Shown: one piece after another, positions 23,693 through 33,769 of the stretch
Numbering within the stretch: the first letter of the stretch is position 1
How the letters are laid out: each line of letters opens with the position of its first letter
NCBI GenBank assembly: GCA_013368325.1
Contig: JAACJK010000001.1
Coordinates: 682,001 to 746,000, forward strand
DNA length: 64,000 nucleotides
Direction: 5' to 3'
Origin: Ephemerocybe angulata
Taxonomy: Eukaryota; Basidiomycota; Agaricomycetes; Agaricales; Psathyrellaceae
Notes under the pieces: model-generated
Database searches by the model: none
The model's input: the letters and a program-made list of their open reading frames with translations, nothing else
What the model was told of the DNA's origin: nothing
Made by a program: the position numbers and the translations under genes

Positions 23693-24546
23693 TTATAGAT
23701 CTACCAAGGGGAACACGCGTCTAATGCACTTTGGTTGGGGACGACGAGAGTAGTCCTCATGGACTGCCCCACTGAAGTCCTGGACCCATCCCCACAGGCG
23801 GTCCCACTTCATCTCTAAACCACCAGGAACGATATCCCGGCCCTTCCTTGGGGGTCGATGCGGTAGTGGAGGTCTATGAGGCCACGCCACGTTGGGAGGT
23901 AACACGTTTCCTAGACGCGCAAGGCGTAAGTATACTCTGGAAAGCTTGAAAGGATCATGAAAGCTTACCTCGAAGCTGCAGCCCGGGTTGCACTTCACCC
24001 AAACACTCCAATCCAGCCATTTCATCAGCTTGTCGACACGGGTGCTCCAGTCCGCGATAACGTCTTCCTCTCGATGCCTGGCAGTTGCAAAACGACGCCC
24101 TCTGCCCAAATGCCCACAACAACGCGGCAGATTTTGTGCAATACCCCGTCCACGGCGCCCAAGATCAGGTTCTCACTGTAGGTCAGCTTCGACTTGAAGC
24201 GCACACCTCGAAGATAGGTGCAGCCCATTCTATTGACGTAGAGCTGGCGTTGGTGGGTATGGCATCGTTAAGGCTGTACGGGTCAAGCATGCTTGTTGTA
24301 TAGTCGTGTATGTCAGCTAGACTTTTCCCTGCCTCCTTGTCTGTGGAGTTGAGCATGTATTGAAGGATCTCGAGCCGGTCGGCGTGTCGATGTATGATAA
24401 CGCGGATGAGGCTCGTCCAATCGACTCCGCTACCAACCTGCTCCTTGCCAGTACTCGAGAGGATGTTGTCAAGCCGGCTGAGAAGCTGCTCGCGCCCGTC
24501 GGCGCCGAGCTGGTGGGAGTCGGATGACCGTGTAGAAATGGCTTTG
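23693..24546 (-). pseudogene. Decayed copy of an uncharacterised basidiomycete protein
   Basis: Reading minus, from about 24,546: SHQLGADGREQLLSRL, TGKEQVGSGVDWTSL, HADRLEILQYMLNST, DYTTSMLDPYSLNDA and EWAAPIFEVCA. After a frame change near 24,200 come SKLTYSENLILGAV and CRVVVGIWAEGV. After another near 24,075 come VIADWSTRVDKLMKW and LDWSVWVKCNPGC. A plausible intron (about 23,970-23,915) then leads to CYLPTWP and a final RRPQPKCIRR. I believe these blocks recur in basidiomycete proteins of unknown function, from memory. The N-terminus is missing and there are at least two frame changes, so this is called a pseudogene. It lies tail to tail with THG1. Confidence 0.6.
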
Positions 24547-24992
24547 ATTTAGGCCAAAGCCAGTATATCAACGTGTACTACAAGGCGTGGTCAACACAAA
24601 TCAATGGCCCAGAGGTCCAAAATGCGCTCTGCCGGCGAACTTGGTACAGGACGGACGGGGCCCGGGGCTTAGGCGCTGGCGATCTGTGGGAATATTCATA
24701 AAATCGTGGGAGGTACAATGGACATGGATGAATCATTCCACGCTTTGTGTTCAACCACAACCACCAATCAATCCACGCTTTGTGCTCAACCACGAGCTGA
24801 TTCAGTCGTCATTCAGACCTGGAGTCTGGAGTGCTTTGCCTCGCGCGGCACCGCGTGGTTGGTTGGTGGCGACTTGCTTTGATAACAAGGGCGTTCGCCT
24901 ATAAGTATAACTGACCGTCCAATCCATGATTCCCATCAACTCTCTCGTCTACACCTCACCTTCCTCCCCCGCGATTTCAATTCCCAACTATC
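24547..24992 (+). promoter_or_regulatory. Promoter region of the 406-aa F-box gene with shared family motifs
   Basis: Two modules recur upstream of other F-box genes in the window. Module 1 (24668-24712: GGCGCTGGCGATCTGTGGG, then an AT-rich spacer, then TCGTGGGAG) is found inverted at 56,190-56,236 and about 44,309-44,352. Module 2 (about 24,744-24,770: ACGCTTTGTGTTCAACCAC, then AACCACC) is found inverted near 41,995-42,025, with partial copies near 44,260 and 56,150, and is partly repeated in tandem at 24,774-24,794. Position and conservation suggest regulatory sites. Confidence 0.5.
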
Positions 24993-26213
24993 ATGAAATT
25001 GTCAACCTCGGCTCCGTCGAAGGTCCTGAAGCTGGTCTCAGGAACCTTCACGTCAAGGGCTGAAAAGGAGCGCCGGGCTGCTCAAGCTCACAATCTCGCT
25101 GCTCCTGTCAACCAGCTTTTTCCGGAGATCCTCGCGTATATCTTCGAGCTCGCGTCAGCGAAGATTCGAGATACTAGCATGGACTGGATCGCGCTCTCCC
25201 ATACCTGCCAACTCTGGAGGAACATTGCACTGGACCACCAGCCTCTCTGGTCGGATATCTCGTTTCTCAACCTTGGATTGACGGAGGCCATGATCGCTCG
25301 CTCTGGCTCTATGCCGATCACAGTGCGACTGAGGCATTCAGACAACCGGACACCCGCATGGATTCAAGCATTTCATAAGCTAGAACATCCTCCGATAGAC
25401 CGCATTCGATCTCTCGTTGTCGTGGGAAGTTTTGGCAAGAGGTCGTTGGAACAACTTTCGACGAGCTGGTTAGGTCAAGATCTGCATTCCCTCGAAAATC
25501 TCGAAGTCGACGGCAGTGTGGGCTTCGAAACGGATGTCGGCGAGCTATGCAAGAGGCTCGTGAGCAGTGCCCCACCCTTGCGTCGCATCTTGTTCAAGAA
25601 CGTCATGATTGCCAAGTGGGATGTTCTCCCAAAGTTGGGGGCTAACTTGAAGTCCCTGTCGCTCTGGTGGAATATCTCTGACGGCATAAATCGTGGTCTG
25701 GCCCCATCGATTTCAGAGCTTGTTGGGTATCTCAAACTCATCCCTCTTCTAGAGTACTTCGCTGTCTCTGGTCTAAACGCTGGCACAACCAACTCAGATC
25801 TCCCCATCCTCACGTTGAAGAACCTCAAGACGTTCATTACCTTGGACTCTGTGCATACCCAGACGCTATTATTCGGCGCCATGCACATACCCAATGTACA
25901 GAGGATCGTCATAAGGGTTGACGACCCTATGCAAAGCACTGTTCAGCTGGATCAACTCGTAGCATCTATCCGGCGAGCTTGGAAAGGAAAAGCGAAGGAC
26001 TCGGTCTTCAGGAGACTCTCTACTGGCCTCAAGCCCAGTGGTAGCCATGCTTACAAAAACTACCCCTGGGTCAAAGTGTGCGACGACACAGCCGGCTGCG
26101 CGACCATTACATTCAAATGCATGGGCCGCGGCACTACATTTTCCGCAGTCGAGGAAATCTTCCAGAAGAGATTGGGTTTGACAAAGGACCAAACTAATAA
26201 ATGCGTGCGGTGA
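24993..26213 (+). CDS. Short F-box protein, 406 aa
   Basis: A complete single-exon frame starting MKLSTSAPSKVLKLVS. The F-box is at about 36-90: VNQLFPEILAYIFELASA, then MDWIALSHTCQLWRNIALDHQPLWSDISFLNLG. LRR-like segments follow, including PLLEYFAVSGLNAG and LKNLKTFITLDSVHTQ. It lacks the long N-terminal coiled coil of its larger relatives, so it forms a sub-family with the broken minus copy at 34,314. The end, TNKCVR, differs from the VxWD ending of the larger group. It should bind Skp1 and serve an SCF ligase; the substrate is unknown. Confidence 0.85.
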   Translation: MKLSTSAPSKVLKLVSGTFTSRAEKERRAAQAHNLAAPVNQLFPEILAYIFELASAKIRDTSMDWIALSHTCQLWRNIALDHQPLWSDISFLNLGLTEAMIARSGSMPITVRLRHSDNRTPAWIQAFHKLEHPPIDRIRSLVVVGSFGKRSLEQLSTSWLGQDLHSLENLEVDGSVGFETDVGELCKRLVSSAPPLRRILFKNVMIAKWDVLPKLGANLKSLSLWWNISDGINRGLAPSISELVGYLKLIPLLEYFAVSGLNAGTTNSDLPILTLKNLKTFITLDSVHTQTLLFGAMHIPNVQRIVIRVDDPMQSTVQLDQLVASIRRAWKGKAKDSVFRRLSTGLKPSGSHAYKNYPWVKVCDDTAGCATITFKCMGRGTTFSAVEEIFQKRLGLTKDQTNKCVR

Positions 26214-27050
26214 ACTTCGCGCACGAATGGTGCTTCTCAGGGGGTGGCACCTCCAGCATAGACGTTATAACCACCCTGTTGGACGTTCGTGTATAGTACT
26301 CTGGCTTCCTTATTCTATCTATTACTTTATTCTTCTATTTCACTTTACGCATCACGATGTGCTTCTTACTGATCTCGTTCTCTCATATATACTTCGTACA
26401 TTTTGTTCGTACTCCTCAGTCTCTCCTTCATACTGGGATACTGAGTGAGTTATGGTCTTTTTCTATTCATTCATTCCATTACTTATTGCCTACCCAGCCT
26501 TCTGTATCCTTTGGTAATAACATAAGTCTCTCCTTCAAATCGGGACTCTACTGACCTTCAAGTTCAGACTCAACTGCACTTGTCGCTTTTCCACTGGAAC
26601 TCATTGTTAACGATTGGCAATTAAAATTGGAGAGGCTAAAACCCGTCTGGAAGCACAAATTTCTCTCTATAGCACACGTCCGAACCCAGTAGCGCATTAA
26701 AAACGCACGGACAGCTTCAGATGCCTTGCGCCTACAGAAAGAACTCGTACAACACATCCTCTTGAAGAGTCCTCAATTTCCTTCACCTTTATTCTTGGTT
26801 AGCACCTGGGCTTTTTTTGACACATTTGGTTTCCCTTGAATCACGTCTTCCCTCCACAATTCCGAGGAGTCGACCCGAGTCGACGCGTTTAAGCGCCCAT
26901 ATCACATGATTTGTGCATGACCAACTTAGGGCCGGCATCGAAGCTCGCTTGGGCCGTGGCCGCGGTTCATTCAACCCACCCACCTTCTTGCCGGGACCCT
27001 CGACCACGGATACCCAACGCCAGCGCAGACAGGATCTCTACCTGCTCACA
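26214..27050. other. Intergenic region before UBP8 with a CACATG-type element
   Basis: The first ~300 nt are T-rich 3' flank of the F-box gene. A plus-strand segment (26,570-26,700) reads FPLELIVNDWQLKLERLK, then meets a stop; it may be a gene relic. At 26,888-26,913 lies TTTAAGCGCCCATATCACAT, about 140-160 nt before the UBP8 start, which recurs at 34,051-34,076 (inverted) and, less exactly, at 42,091-42,108. Confidence 0.4.
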
Positions 27051-29290
27051 ATGGTCTCTGAAATCTCAACGTGCCCCCACATCCAAGCCGAGCTCGCAGA
27101 GAACTTTGGAGAAGCCATATTCCCGAGGTACAAGCAGGTCTTGACATGGAACGTGCACCGTGCACAGGCGGTTCGGGCGCCTAAAAGGAGAAGGGTAAGT
27201 CGGTATGAGCATTCCTGGTGTCTCTGAAGCGTGTCCGTGGATCTGATGCTCTGTTGTGGAATGGATTGTAAGATAGCAGCCCCAGTGTGTGGGGTGTGTG
27301 AATTGGCGCTCTCGAGGCCGTTTGCGTGTCTGCATTGCGACAAGGCGTTCTGCTGGGAGAACGGACATGCGAAGAGCCACCTGCGGCATGCGAAACATAT
27401 GTTCTGTGCGTTCTTTCTCTCTTTGAGCGGTCTCCCTTTCAATGCTGAACGCGTTTGTAATATGTCTACGATAGGCGCGGATGTAAAGTCCGGTAGAGTA
27501 TACTGCTCGCTCTGCGACGACTTTATCTACGACCCAAGGATGGAGGACGTCTACACACGCACAATAGTCAGCGCGGAAGAGAAAGAAACACGGTTCCAAG
27601 GTCAGTCCCTCCCCTTCCCCCCAACTCCACAACGCCGCAACCTCATGCTCCCTCCGCAGAATCCAGCAAACTCCGCGAAGCCTTCCGCCCCTGGACACCC
27701 TCCGAAAAGGACCAATCCGCACTGGACGCCTCCATCTCCATACCCTGCCAAAGCCGGCGCGGCCTCGTGAACCTCGGCCAAACATGCTTCCTCAACGCCG
27801 TGCTGCAATGCCTCATCCACAACCCCCTCCTGCGCAACTACTTCCTTGGCGACAAGCACAACTGGCGCAACTGCAAAGTCGAGCAATGCACGTGCTGTGA
27901 GATGGACAAGCTCTTCTCCGAAATCTACTCCACCTCGACTAGTTCCAATTCCAACTCATTAACCTATTTGACCCGAATACCGGCCCCTCGGACGCCGCCC
28001 CCTTCGGCCCCACAAGCTTCCTCTACACTTTATGGAAAGTTGCCTCCTCCGAGCTAAGCAGCGGATACGCGCAGCAAGATGCACACGAGTTCTTTATCTG
28101 CACGCTGAACCAGATTCACACGACGTGCAGGGGCTCGACGAACGTGAGCTGCAACTGTATCATCCATAATACGTTCGCGGGGCAGCTGCAGAGCGACGTC
28201 AAGTGCGAGAGGTGCGGGAATACGACGAGCACGATTGATCCTATGTTGGATATCAGCTTGGAGTTGAAGGGCAGGCAGGGGCAGGCGGAGGCGAGTGGGG
28301 AGAACACGCTCCAGGCTTGTTTACGAAGGTGAATTTGCCCGTTTGTCGGTATTGCACTTCCAATATCAGGCACTAACCAACATTACCCCACCTCGCCCTA
28401 GATTCACACAACCCGAGCGCCTCAACCCCAAAGAATACTCCTGCTCCAAATGCTCCAAAGGTTCCCCCGAAGCCACCAAGCGCCTCAGCATCCGCAAACT
28501 GCCCTCAGTCCTAAGCTTCCAATTCAAGCGCTTCGAGCACAAGACCAACTTCACGAATGGTGATAGATCGACGTCGCGCAAGATCGATACACCCGTGCGC
28601 TTTCCGAGTACGATTAATATGGCGCCGTATACTACGATGGTTATGCGGGACATGGAGAAGGAGAACGCTAGCAACAACAACAGCAACGGCAGTGGTAATA
28701 GTAGCAACAGCAATAGCAGCGTCGGAGGCAGCAACAGCGCGTCGTCATCCACCGCCCCTGGCGCGGGCGTCCCCTTCACCCACCAAGGCCCCGAAAGCCT
28801 CTACGACTACGACCTTTTCGCAGTCATAAACCACACCGGCGCGCTCGACAACGGGCACTACACCGCCTTCGCGCTCTCACCCGCCACGAACGAGTGGTAC
28901 CGCTTCGACGACGACAAGGTCTCGCACGCCAGTGCCAAGGCGTGTTTGGAGGAGAGCGCAGGGGCGTATATGTGCTTTTATGTGAAGAGGAGGGTGGAGT
29001 ATAAGGCGTACCAGGTGCCGAGCTATGTGCTTGTGCGGGAGACGGAGGCGTTGAGAGAGAGGGAGAGGGAGGCGGCGCTGAAGGGGGGGAATGGCGGGGG
29101 GAGTGGGGTGGTGGGGGAAGGTAGTCTGGGGGGTGGGGGAGGGGTTGGCGGGATTCCGGGGACGGGGGTTATGGGGTTGAGCACGGCTAGTAGTGTGGGG
29201 AGCACGGCGAGTACGGTGAAGTCAGGGAAGAGTGTGTTTGGGAAGGATAAGGATAAGGAGATTGAGGACGAAATTTGGGCTACTGTGTGA
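27051..29290 (+). CDS. UBP8: Ubiquitin-specific protease of the SAGA complex (UBP8/USP22 type)
   Basis: Exons: 27051-27194, 27273-27405, 27475-27600, 27660-28328 and 28402-29290. The enzyme removes ubiquitin from histone H2B within the SAGA deubiquitinating module. The N-terminal zinc-finger-UBP domain (about 8-125) shows CPHI, CGVCELALSRPFACLHCDKA, GHAKSHLRHAKHMFC and CSLCDDF. The catalytic domain has the Cys box GLVNLGQTCFLNAVLQC (Cys near 177), QQDAHEFF, the zinc pairs CERCG and CSKCSK, the His box DNGHYTAF and WYRFDDDKV. An Asn/Ser-rich insert splits the domain, and a Gly-rich tail ends the protein. Near 27,930-27,960 (after FSEIYS, before DAAPFGPTSFLYTLWK) the frame shifts by one base with no usable intron, probably an assembly error. 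Catalytic residues are present. Confidence 0.9.
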
Positions 29291-29574
29291 GTGGGCTGCT
29301 TGCCGACGAAAGTTGTATTTATCTGTGTTGTTATACTTGTTACTGCGTTGTGCTATATAATGAATCATGATCTCGATACCTGCGAAACCTCCCTAGGTTG
29401 AGGATCGCTCGTAGTGAGGGGGGTCATACGAGCACGGTGAAGCGCAGAAAGAGAGTGCACTTGAGAACGATAAGGAAAGTGGGGATGGTATTGGTTAATG
29501 ACATGACGTCTGCATTTTTGTGTATGAAAGCGTTATCATCTGTGTTGTACATGTTATTTTCTTGCTATGGGGTG
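29291..29574. other. Short region between convergent UBP8 and F-box genes
   Basis: Convergent 3' flanks. Part of it (about 29,400-29,480) loosely repeats the end of UBP8 ('gagcacggtgaag', 'gataaggaa'). No gene. Confidence 0.4.
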
Positions 29575-31263
29575 CTAAAGATCGGTATATGAGTCTCCGA
29601 GCGTGAATCCGTCCCAGCTGAACTCGATCCCCGGGAGAGCCTCCACCAGTGCGCCAAAAGTCTCCCTCGTAATCGCTTCGCATTGGTAGAAAGAAATTTT
29701 GAGCGGAGGGGTATCCAATTCCACCCAAACGCCGAGAACTTCCATGAACTGAACAAGGAGGTCCGGAGGGAGCTCAACCTCCTCAACCACTATCGTCGAA
29801 AGGGCGGGGAGGGGAATGAGAATGAGTTCTTCTCCGCTGGAGCCGGTTGCCAAATCTGGTTCTGGAGACTGTTCATCCAATAGTAAACCATCTCGGAGCG
29901 AGTGTATAAATCCCCTGATAGAGCCGCCTACGATCTCGATATGTTCTAGTTTTTGTAGGTTGCGGAAGTGCAAGTTCCAGCTAGAAGACCCGATCCAATC
30001 GTCGGAGTCAATCGCCAGAGACCGAAGCTCAGACACGTCCCAGAGATTTGTGAATAGCGGGAGTAGATCTTCTAGGTCGTGGTTCCGGTGGCGGATGTGG
30101 GATAGTTGGAGCGTATACGCGTCGTCAGCCTGAGGGGAGGTACCAGCGAATTGGAATGTGAAATTGTGGACGGGGGCTAGCCCCGCGTGCTCGATTTTGA
30201 ACTCGATGATGCTCGGGCTGGCTGGGAAGTTACGTGTCGAGGCGAGCGTGTCAAGGAAATCGGCTAAGAGGGGTACAGTGTCGCGTACTTGATCGTCGAA
30301 GGTGATATGCAGATTACGAAGCTGGGGGGCGTGCACTGCCTGGAAGAAGTTCAAGATTTTAATCGGAGTATCGCCTAGGTGTAGTTCTCGCAGGTTCCTG
30401 CAGACGATGGGCGTAGTATGGGGTTCGCCCGCCGTCGGAATACGCGGCAGGGTACTGAAGAGACGTAGCTTCCCAAGTGAGGGCGCTCGTTGCAGTGTCG
30501 AGAAAAGCGCTTGCGCTGTAGGACGCTGAAACAAAGGTGCCCCGGCCAACACTTCCGAGGAGAAGGCGATTTCAAGGGTTTCTAGAGTGGGGCCTAGTGG
30601 TAGGACCATCCAATCTGGGATTCGGAAACCGGAGAGCTCCAAGTGTTTGAGCGAAGGGGCTCCTTTTCTGAGGAACGGAAGGCGTAGCGGGTCCCCTTCG
30701 GTGGCATGCAGTCGCAGTTCCTCAAGGATGGGTGCCGCCGTCCATTTTGAAAGGAGTTTGGGGAAGTGGAGTCTGTGGGCAGAACCGCTGCTTTGGATTG
30801 TTACAGAACGCAGGCGGTGGACTTGGGATTGCAGTACGTCGCGCAGAGCGTGATAGGCGAGGGGTTTCTTGCTCGGGCTCGGGACGTCGAAGTGGACGTC
30901 GAGTGGCGCGTTGCTGCTCCGCGCAAGCATTACGTCTGTGAAAAATGGGTTCTCGAAGGCTATCTGCGACCAGAGCGACGCGCAGCTTAGGGACACGGCT
31001 CGCCAGTGCCGGCAGACGTGCGTGAGGCGAATCCAGGACAGACTTTCGCCCTGCCTTTGGGCAGAGATTTGGACCAGTCGGAAGATGGTGGATAGGATCT
31101 CGGGGGGTAGACTATTTGTGGTCGATAAGGTGTTGTGGAGGGTTTTCAGGGCTAGTGTTTCGCTCTCAAGCTCGTGCACTCGGGATTGAATGAGCTGGCG
31201 GTACTTTTGCACTGAGATCTTGCCGTTATCTTCGAAAAGTTTCTGGGTGGAGGCAGACCACAT
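29575..31263 (-). CDS. F-box/LRR protein, 562 aa
   Basis: Single complete exon starting MWSASTQKLFEDNGKIS. A coiled coil (SRVHELESETLALK) precedes the F-box: TNSLPPEILSTIFRLVQIS, then WIRLTHVCRHWRAVSLSCASLWSQIAF. LRR-like segments include APILEELRLHA, APSLKHLELSGFR and APSLGKLRLFST. The C-terminus, ETFGALVEALPGIEFSWDG, matches the family's end motif. It is a full-length, apparently functional SCF adaptor candidate, most similar in start and layout to the plus gene at 17,287. It is convergent with UBP8. Confidence 0.87.
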   Translation of the reverse strand: MWSASTQKLFEDNGKISVQKYRQLIQSRVHELESETLALKTLHNTLSTTNSLPPEILSTIFRLVQISAQRQGESLSWIRLTHVCRHWRAVSLSCASLWSQIAFENPFFTDVMLARSSNAPLDVHFDVPSPSKKPLAYHALRDVLQSQVHRLRSVTIQSSGSAHRLHFPKLLSKWTAAPILEELRLHATEGDPLRLPFLRKGAPSLKHLELSGFRIPDWMVLPLGPTLETLEIAFSSEVLAGAPLFQRPTAQALFSTLQRAPSLGKLRLFSTLPRIPTAGEPHTTPIVCRNLRELHLGDTPIKILNFFQAVHAPQLRNLHITFDDQVRDTVPLLADFLDTLASTRNFPASPSIIEFKIEHAGLAPVHNFTFQFAGTSPQADDAYTLQLSHIRHRNHDLEDLLPLFTNLWDVSELRSLAIDSDDWIGSSSWNLHFRNLQKLEHIEIVGGSIRGFIHSLRDGLLLDEQSPEPDLATGSSGEELILIPLPALSTIVVEEVELPPDLLVQFMEVLGVWVELDTPPLKISFYQCEAITRETFGALVEALPGIEFSWDGFTLGDSYTDL

Positions 31264-31894
31264 TGCTGCGAACGATCTTTGCTGTACAGCGTGCAGGTTG
31301 AGCGTACGAGAACAAGGTGCGAAATGATTGCCGATACCAATCGGTCAGAAGTGTGAGCACTGAGCTGTACATAGGACAAAGGAGCCGGTCTACCTTGTAT
31401 ACACCAGCTCTACGGCTTTCCGGTTAAATCTGTTACTGTAAGTCTTATAAGCCAATACTCACTGGTGGTGGTTGAGGCCTGAGGTTCAGGATAGGGCAAA
31501 CACATGATCAATTCATTCTTACCGCCTAAGTTGTAGCCTTTACCCCACGGGAGCATAAATTGTTGTCATGGCTACTCACTGAGAGCTAGTACGAAGAAAC
31601 TACTTACTCTAAATGCTGGCGCTGCCTTGTACCCTGCAGGCATTGTGTTACTATCACCTATGTGATATTCTCGAGGCCTTGTATTCGTGGAATACAAGGA
31701 CTGGAAATCAAATTTCATACCATGTTTGGGAACATGTTTTCCTCATATAAATCGATCCGTGCCTCCAGTGGGGCTACAGGTCTGTCCCTCTCTTCTAAGC
31801 AGACCCACGATATCCTTTCGTATCTCAGGTGAGCAAAGAACCTCCCTACCCGCATCTTTGCGTCGAGACTCATGATGATGTTGGTAGTCGAAAC
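31264..31894. promoter_or_regulatory. Divergent promoter region of two F-box genes
   Basis: It separates the starts at 31263 (minus) and 31895 (plus). The segment 31,780-31,850 (AAGCAGACC, CATATCCTTTCGTATCTC-like, then AGGTGAGCAAAGAAC) is nearly the same as 36,660-36,735 before the paralogue at 36,777. It includes a GTGAGC donor and an acceptor near 31,886, so both genes probably have a 5' UTR intron. Confidence 0.45.
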
Positions 31895-33769
31895 ATGTGG
31901 TCGAATTCAACTCAACGGCTCCTTCGGGCACAAGACGGCATTAATACCCAAACCCACCGCACAAGATTGGAAGAACGTCTTCTCGAACTCGAGGCTGAAG
32001 CACGGGCGATAAAGTATTATCAAAATACACTCGCCCCCATCAACTGCCTCCCACCAGAAATCATATCTATTATCTTCCTCATCGTTGCCGAGCGAGCACC
32101 GAACCGATTCCCAAGTTATCGCCAAGGACCATCCGTCGATATGTCCTGGTTGCCGTGCACAACCCAGGTCTGCAGGCGCTGGAGGGAAATCGCGCTGTCC
32201 TGCCCCGCTCTATGGTCGCACATTTCCTTTGCCACACCAGAACTCACCCAGCTGATGCTCCTCCGGTCGAAGAACACTCCGATCAGCGTAACGTTCGTAG
32301 CCCTGTCATGGCCCGGGGGAAAAGGCTACCCTCGACACATTTTTGATGCCCTGTCCTGGCAGTCACACCGCCTGAAGTCCATCGAGCTTCTGAATCGAGG
32401 CAACGCCACTTTCGATTATGACACCGAGACAATCTATCTCGACGACGTTCTTTCTAATTGTTCAGGGCCGATGCCTATCCTCGAATCCTTGAGACTGAGC
32501 GATCAGCAGGGGCGGGGGTTCAAGTTTCCAGGACGTTCTTTCCCAGACGGTACTCCGGCACTCAAGTATCTCGAAGCCCATGGCTGCGAGATCTCAAGTT
32601 GGCAAGCTTTACCCCTTGGCACAAGCCTGACAACTCTGCATCTTGAAGCACACCCTGGAGCCGTCCGACCAAGCATTGCGGAGCTCCACAGCTGCCTGGA
32701 CCGCGTGCCATCCCTATTGAGCCTCCACCTCACGTCCTTCCTCCCCGTCGACTTTCAGGACAATCCAAAGCTGTCCGAGCGTCTTCCCCAAGTTCTCCCA
32801 CATCTCGAGGAAATGCGGTTGGTAGACTACGTCCGGCCCATATCGAACCTCCTTCGCGCCTTTTATATTCCGCCATCCACCAGCCTTGAGATCGTTTGCG
32901 ACAGCGAGGACGTGGATGGTGACTTCTTGGGGCCTATCGAGGACCTCATACGACTGCTGAGCTCGGCTTGGGACCGCGTCGTACAATCTGGGTGCCGATC
33001 TATCGGCATCCATCAAGGCGGCTTCGAGCGACGAATGGGATACTTATACTCCCAGTCCGTATCATACGACATGTGTTTCAACCACCACCACGACGAAGGT
33101 CGATTTCAAGGCGGCCAAGTCCTGCGTATCAAATTTCCTCTCGTTGATCACTCACAGGGTCTCATCTTGTACAGTGACAGCATTGACACTGTCCTTTCAT
33201 GGTTCATGCGGTGGTTCGACCTCTCCCCTGTCCGTTCATTCACCGGAGATGGTATCGTCCTTTGGCATACCACTTGGAACATACTTCGTGATCTAGCGCA
33301 GCTGGCAGAGGTACACCTCAAGTCTACCCCAATCGGGGGTTTATTAAAGGTTTTGGCCGACCAGCCCCCATCCGACTCTGACTCGGGTGTTTCGCAGGAG
33401 TCACGGTCGTTTGCAGGGTTCACGTCCTTGTACCTGGAGGGTGTCGACTTCCGCGTCCGCAACCCTGTCACCACGAATAGGTGTGACAGCTTCTATGTCG
33501 GGGATAGATCTCGCGACGGCGCTTTCGTTGTGACGCCTCTCGTCGACAGGGTACGACACTATCCTGTGGCAAAGATATCGATTGAACGATGTTACAACTT
33601 CGAGCGAAAGCACTGGGCAATGATGCAGGAACAACTTCCTGGTGTGGATGTTATTTGGGATGGACACGAGCATTCATTTGCATCCAAAGAGCCGGAAGAA
33701 GTGAGCGTAGAAGAAGACGAGTCGGAGCCCTGGTCGGATTCAGACGAGGGGTTCAACACTCTGGGGTGA
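31895..33769 (+). CDS. F-box/LRR protein with acidic tail, 624 aa
   Basis: Starts at MWSNSTQRLLRAQDG; the upstream in-frame codons belong to the probable 5' UTR intron, as in the paralogue. A coiled coil (ERLLELEAEARAIK) is followed by the F-box INCLPPEIISIIFLIVAE, then TTQVCRRWREIALSCPALWSHISF. LRR-like segments include PILESLRLSDQ, PALKYLEAHGCE and VPSLLSLHLTSF. It ends with an acidic stretch (EEVSVEEDESEPWSDSDE). It is a recent duplicate of the gene at 36,777: the proteins share long identical runs and their leaders align. A likely SCF adaptor. Confidence 0.87.
   Translation: MWSNSTQRLLRAQDGINTQTHRTRLEERLLELEAEARAIKYYQNTLAPINCLPPEIISIIFLIVAERAPNRFPSYRQGPSVDMSWLPCTTQVCRRWREIALSCPALWSHISFATPELTQLMLLRSKNTPISVTFVALSWPGGKGYPRHIFDALSWQSHRLKSIELLNRGNATFDYDTETIYLDDVLSNCSGPMPILESLRLSDQQGRGFKFPGRSFPDGTPALKYLEAHGCEISSWQALPLGTSLTTLHLEAHPGAVRPSIAELHSCLDRVPSLLSLHLTSFLPVDFQDNPKLSERLPQVLPHLEEMRLVDYVRPISNLLRAFYIPPSTSLEIVCDSEDVDGDFLGPIEDLIRLLSSAWDRVVQSGCRSIGIHQGGFERRMGYLYSQSVSYDMCFNHHHDEGRFQGGQVLRIKFPLVDHSQGLILYSDSIDTVLSWFMRWFDLSPVRSFTGDGIVLWHTTWNILRDLAQLAEVHLKSTPIGGLLKVLADQPPSDSDSGVSQESRSFAGFTSLYLEGVDFRVRNPVTTNRCDSFYVGDRSRDGAFVVTPLVDRVRHYPVAKISIERCYNFERKHWAMMQEQLPGVDVIWDGHEHSFASKEPEEVSVEEDESEPWSDSDEGFNTLG

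Noticed and set aside
24547..24992. Considered a MITE because of the repeated 45-bp module
   Set aside because: No terminal inverted repeats or target duplication; copies sit at consistent distances before F-box genes, so a promoter module is the simpler reading.
28557..29205. Arg/Ala-rich and Pro-rich frames within the last UBP8 exon
   Set aside because: Out-of-frame readings of the low-complexity insert and Gly-rich tail of UBP8.
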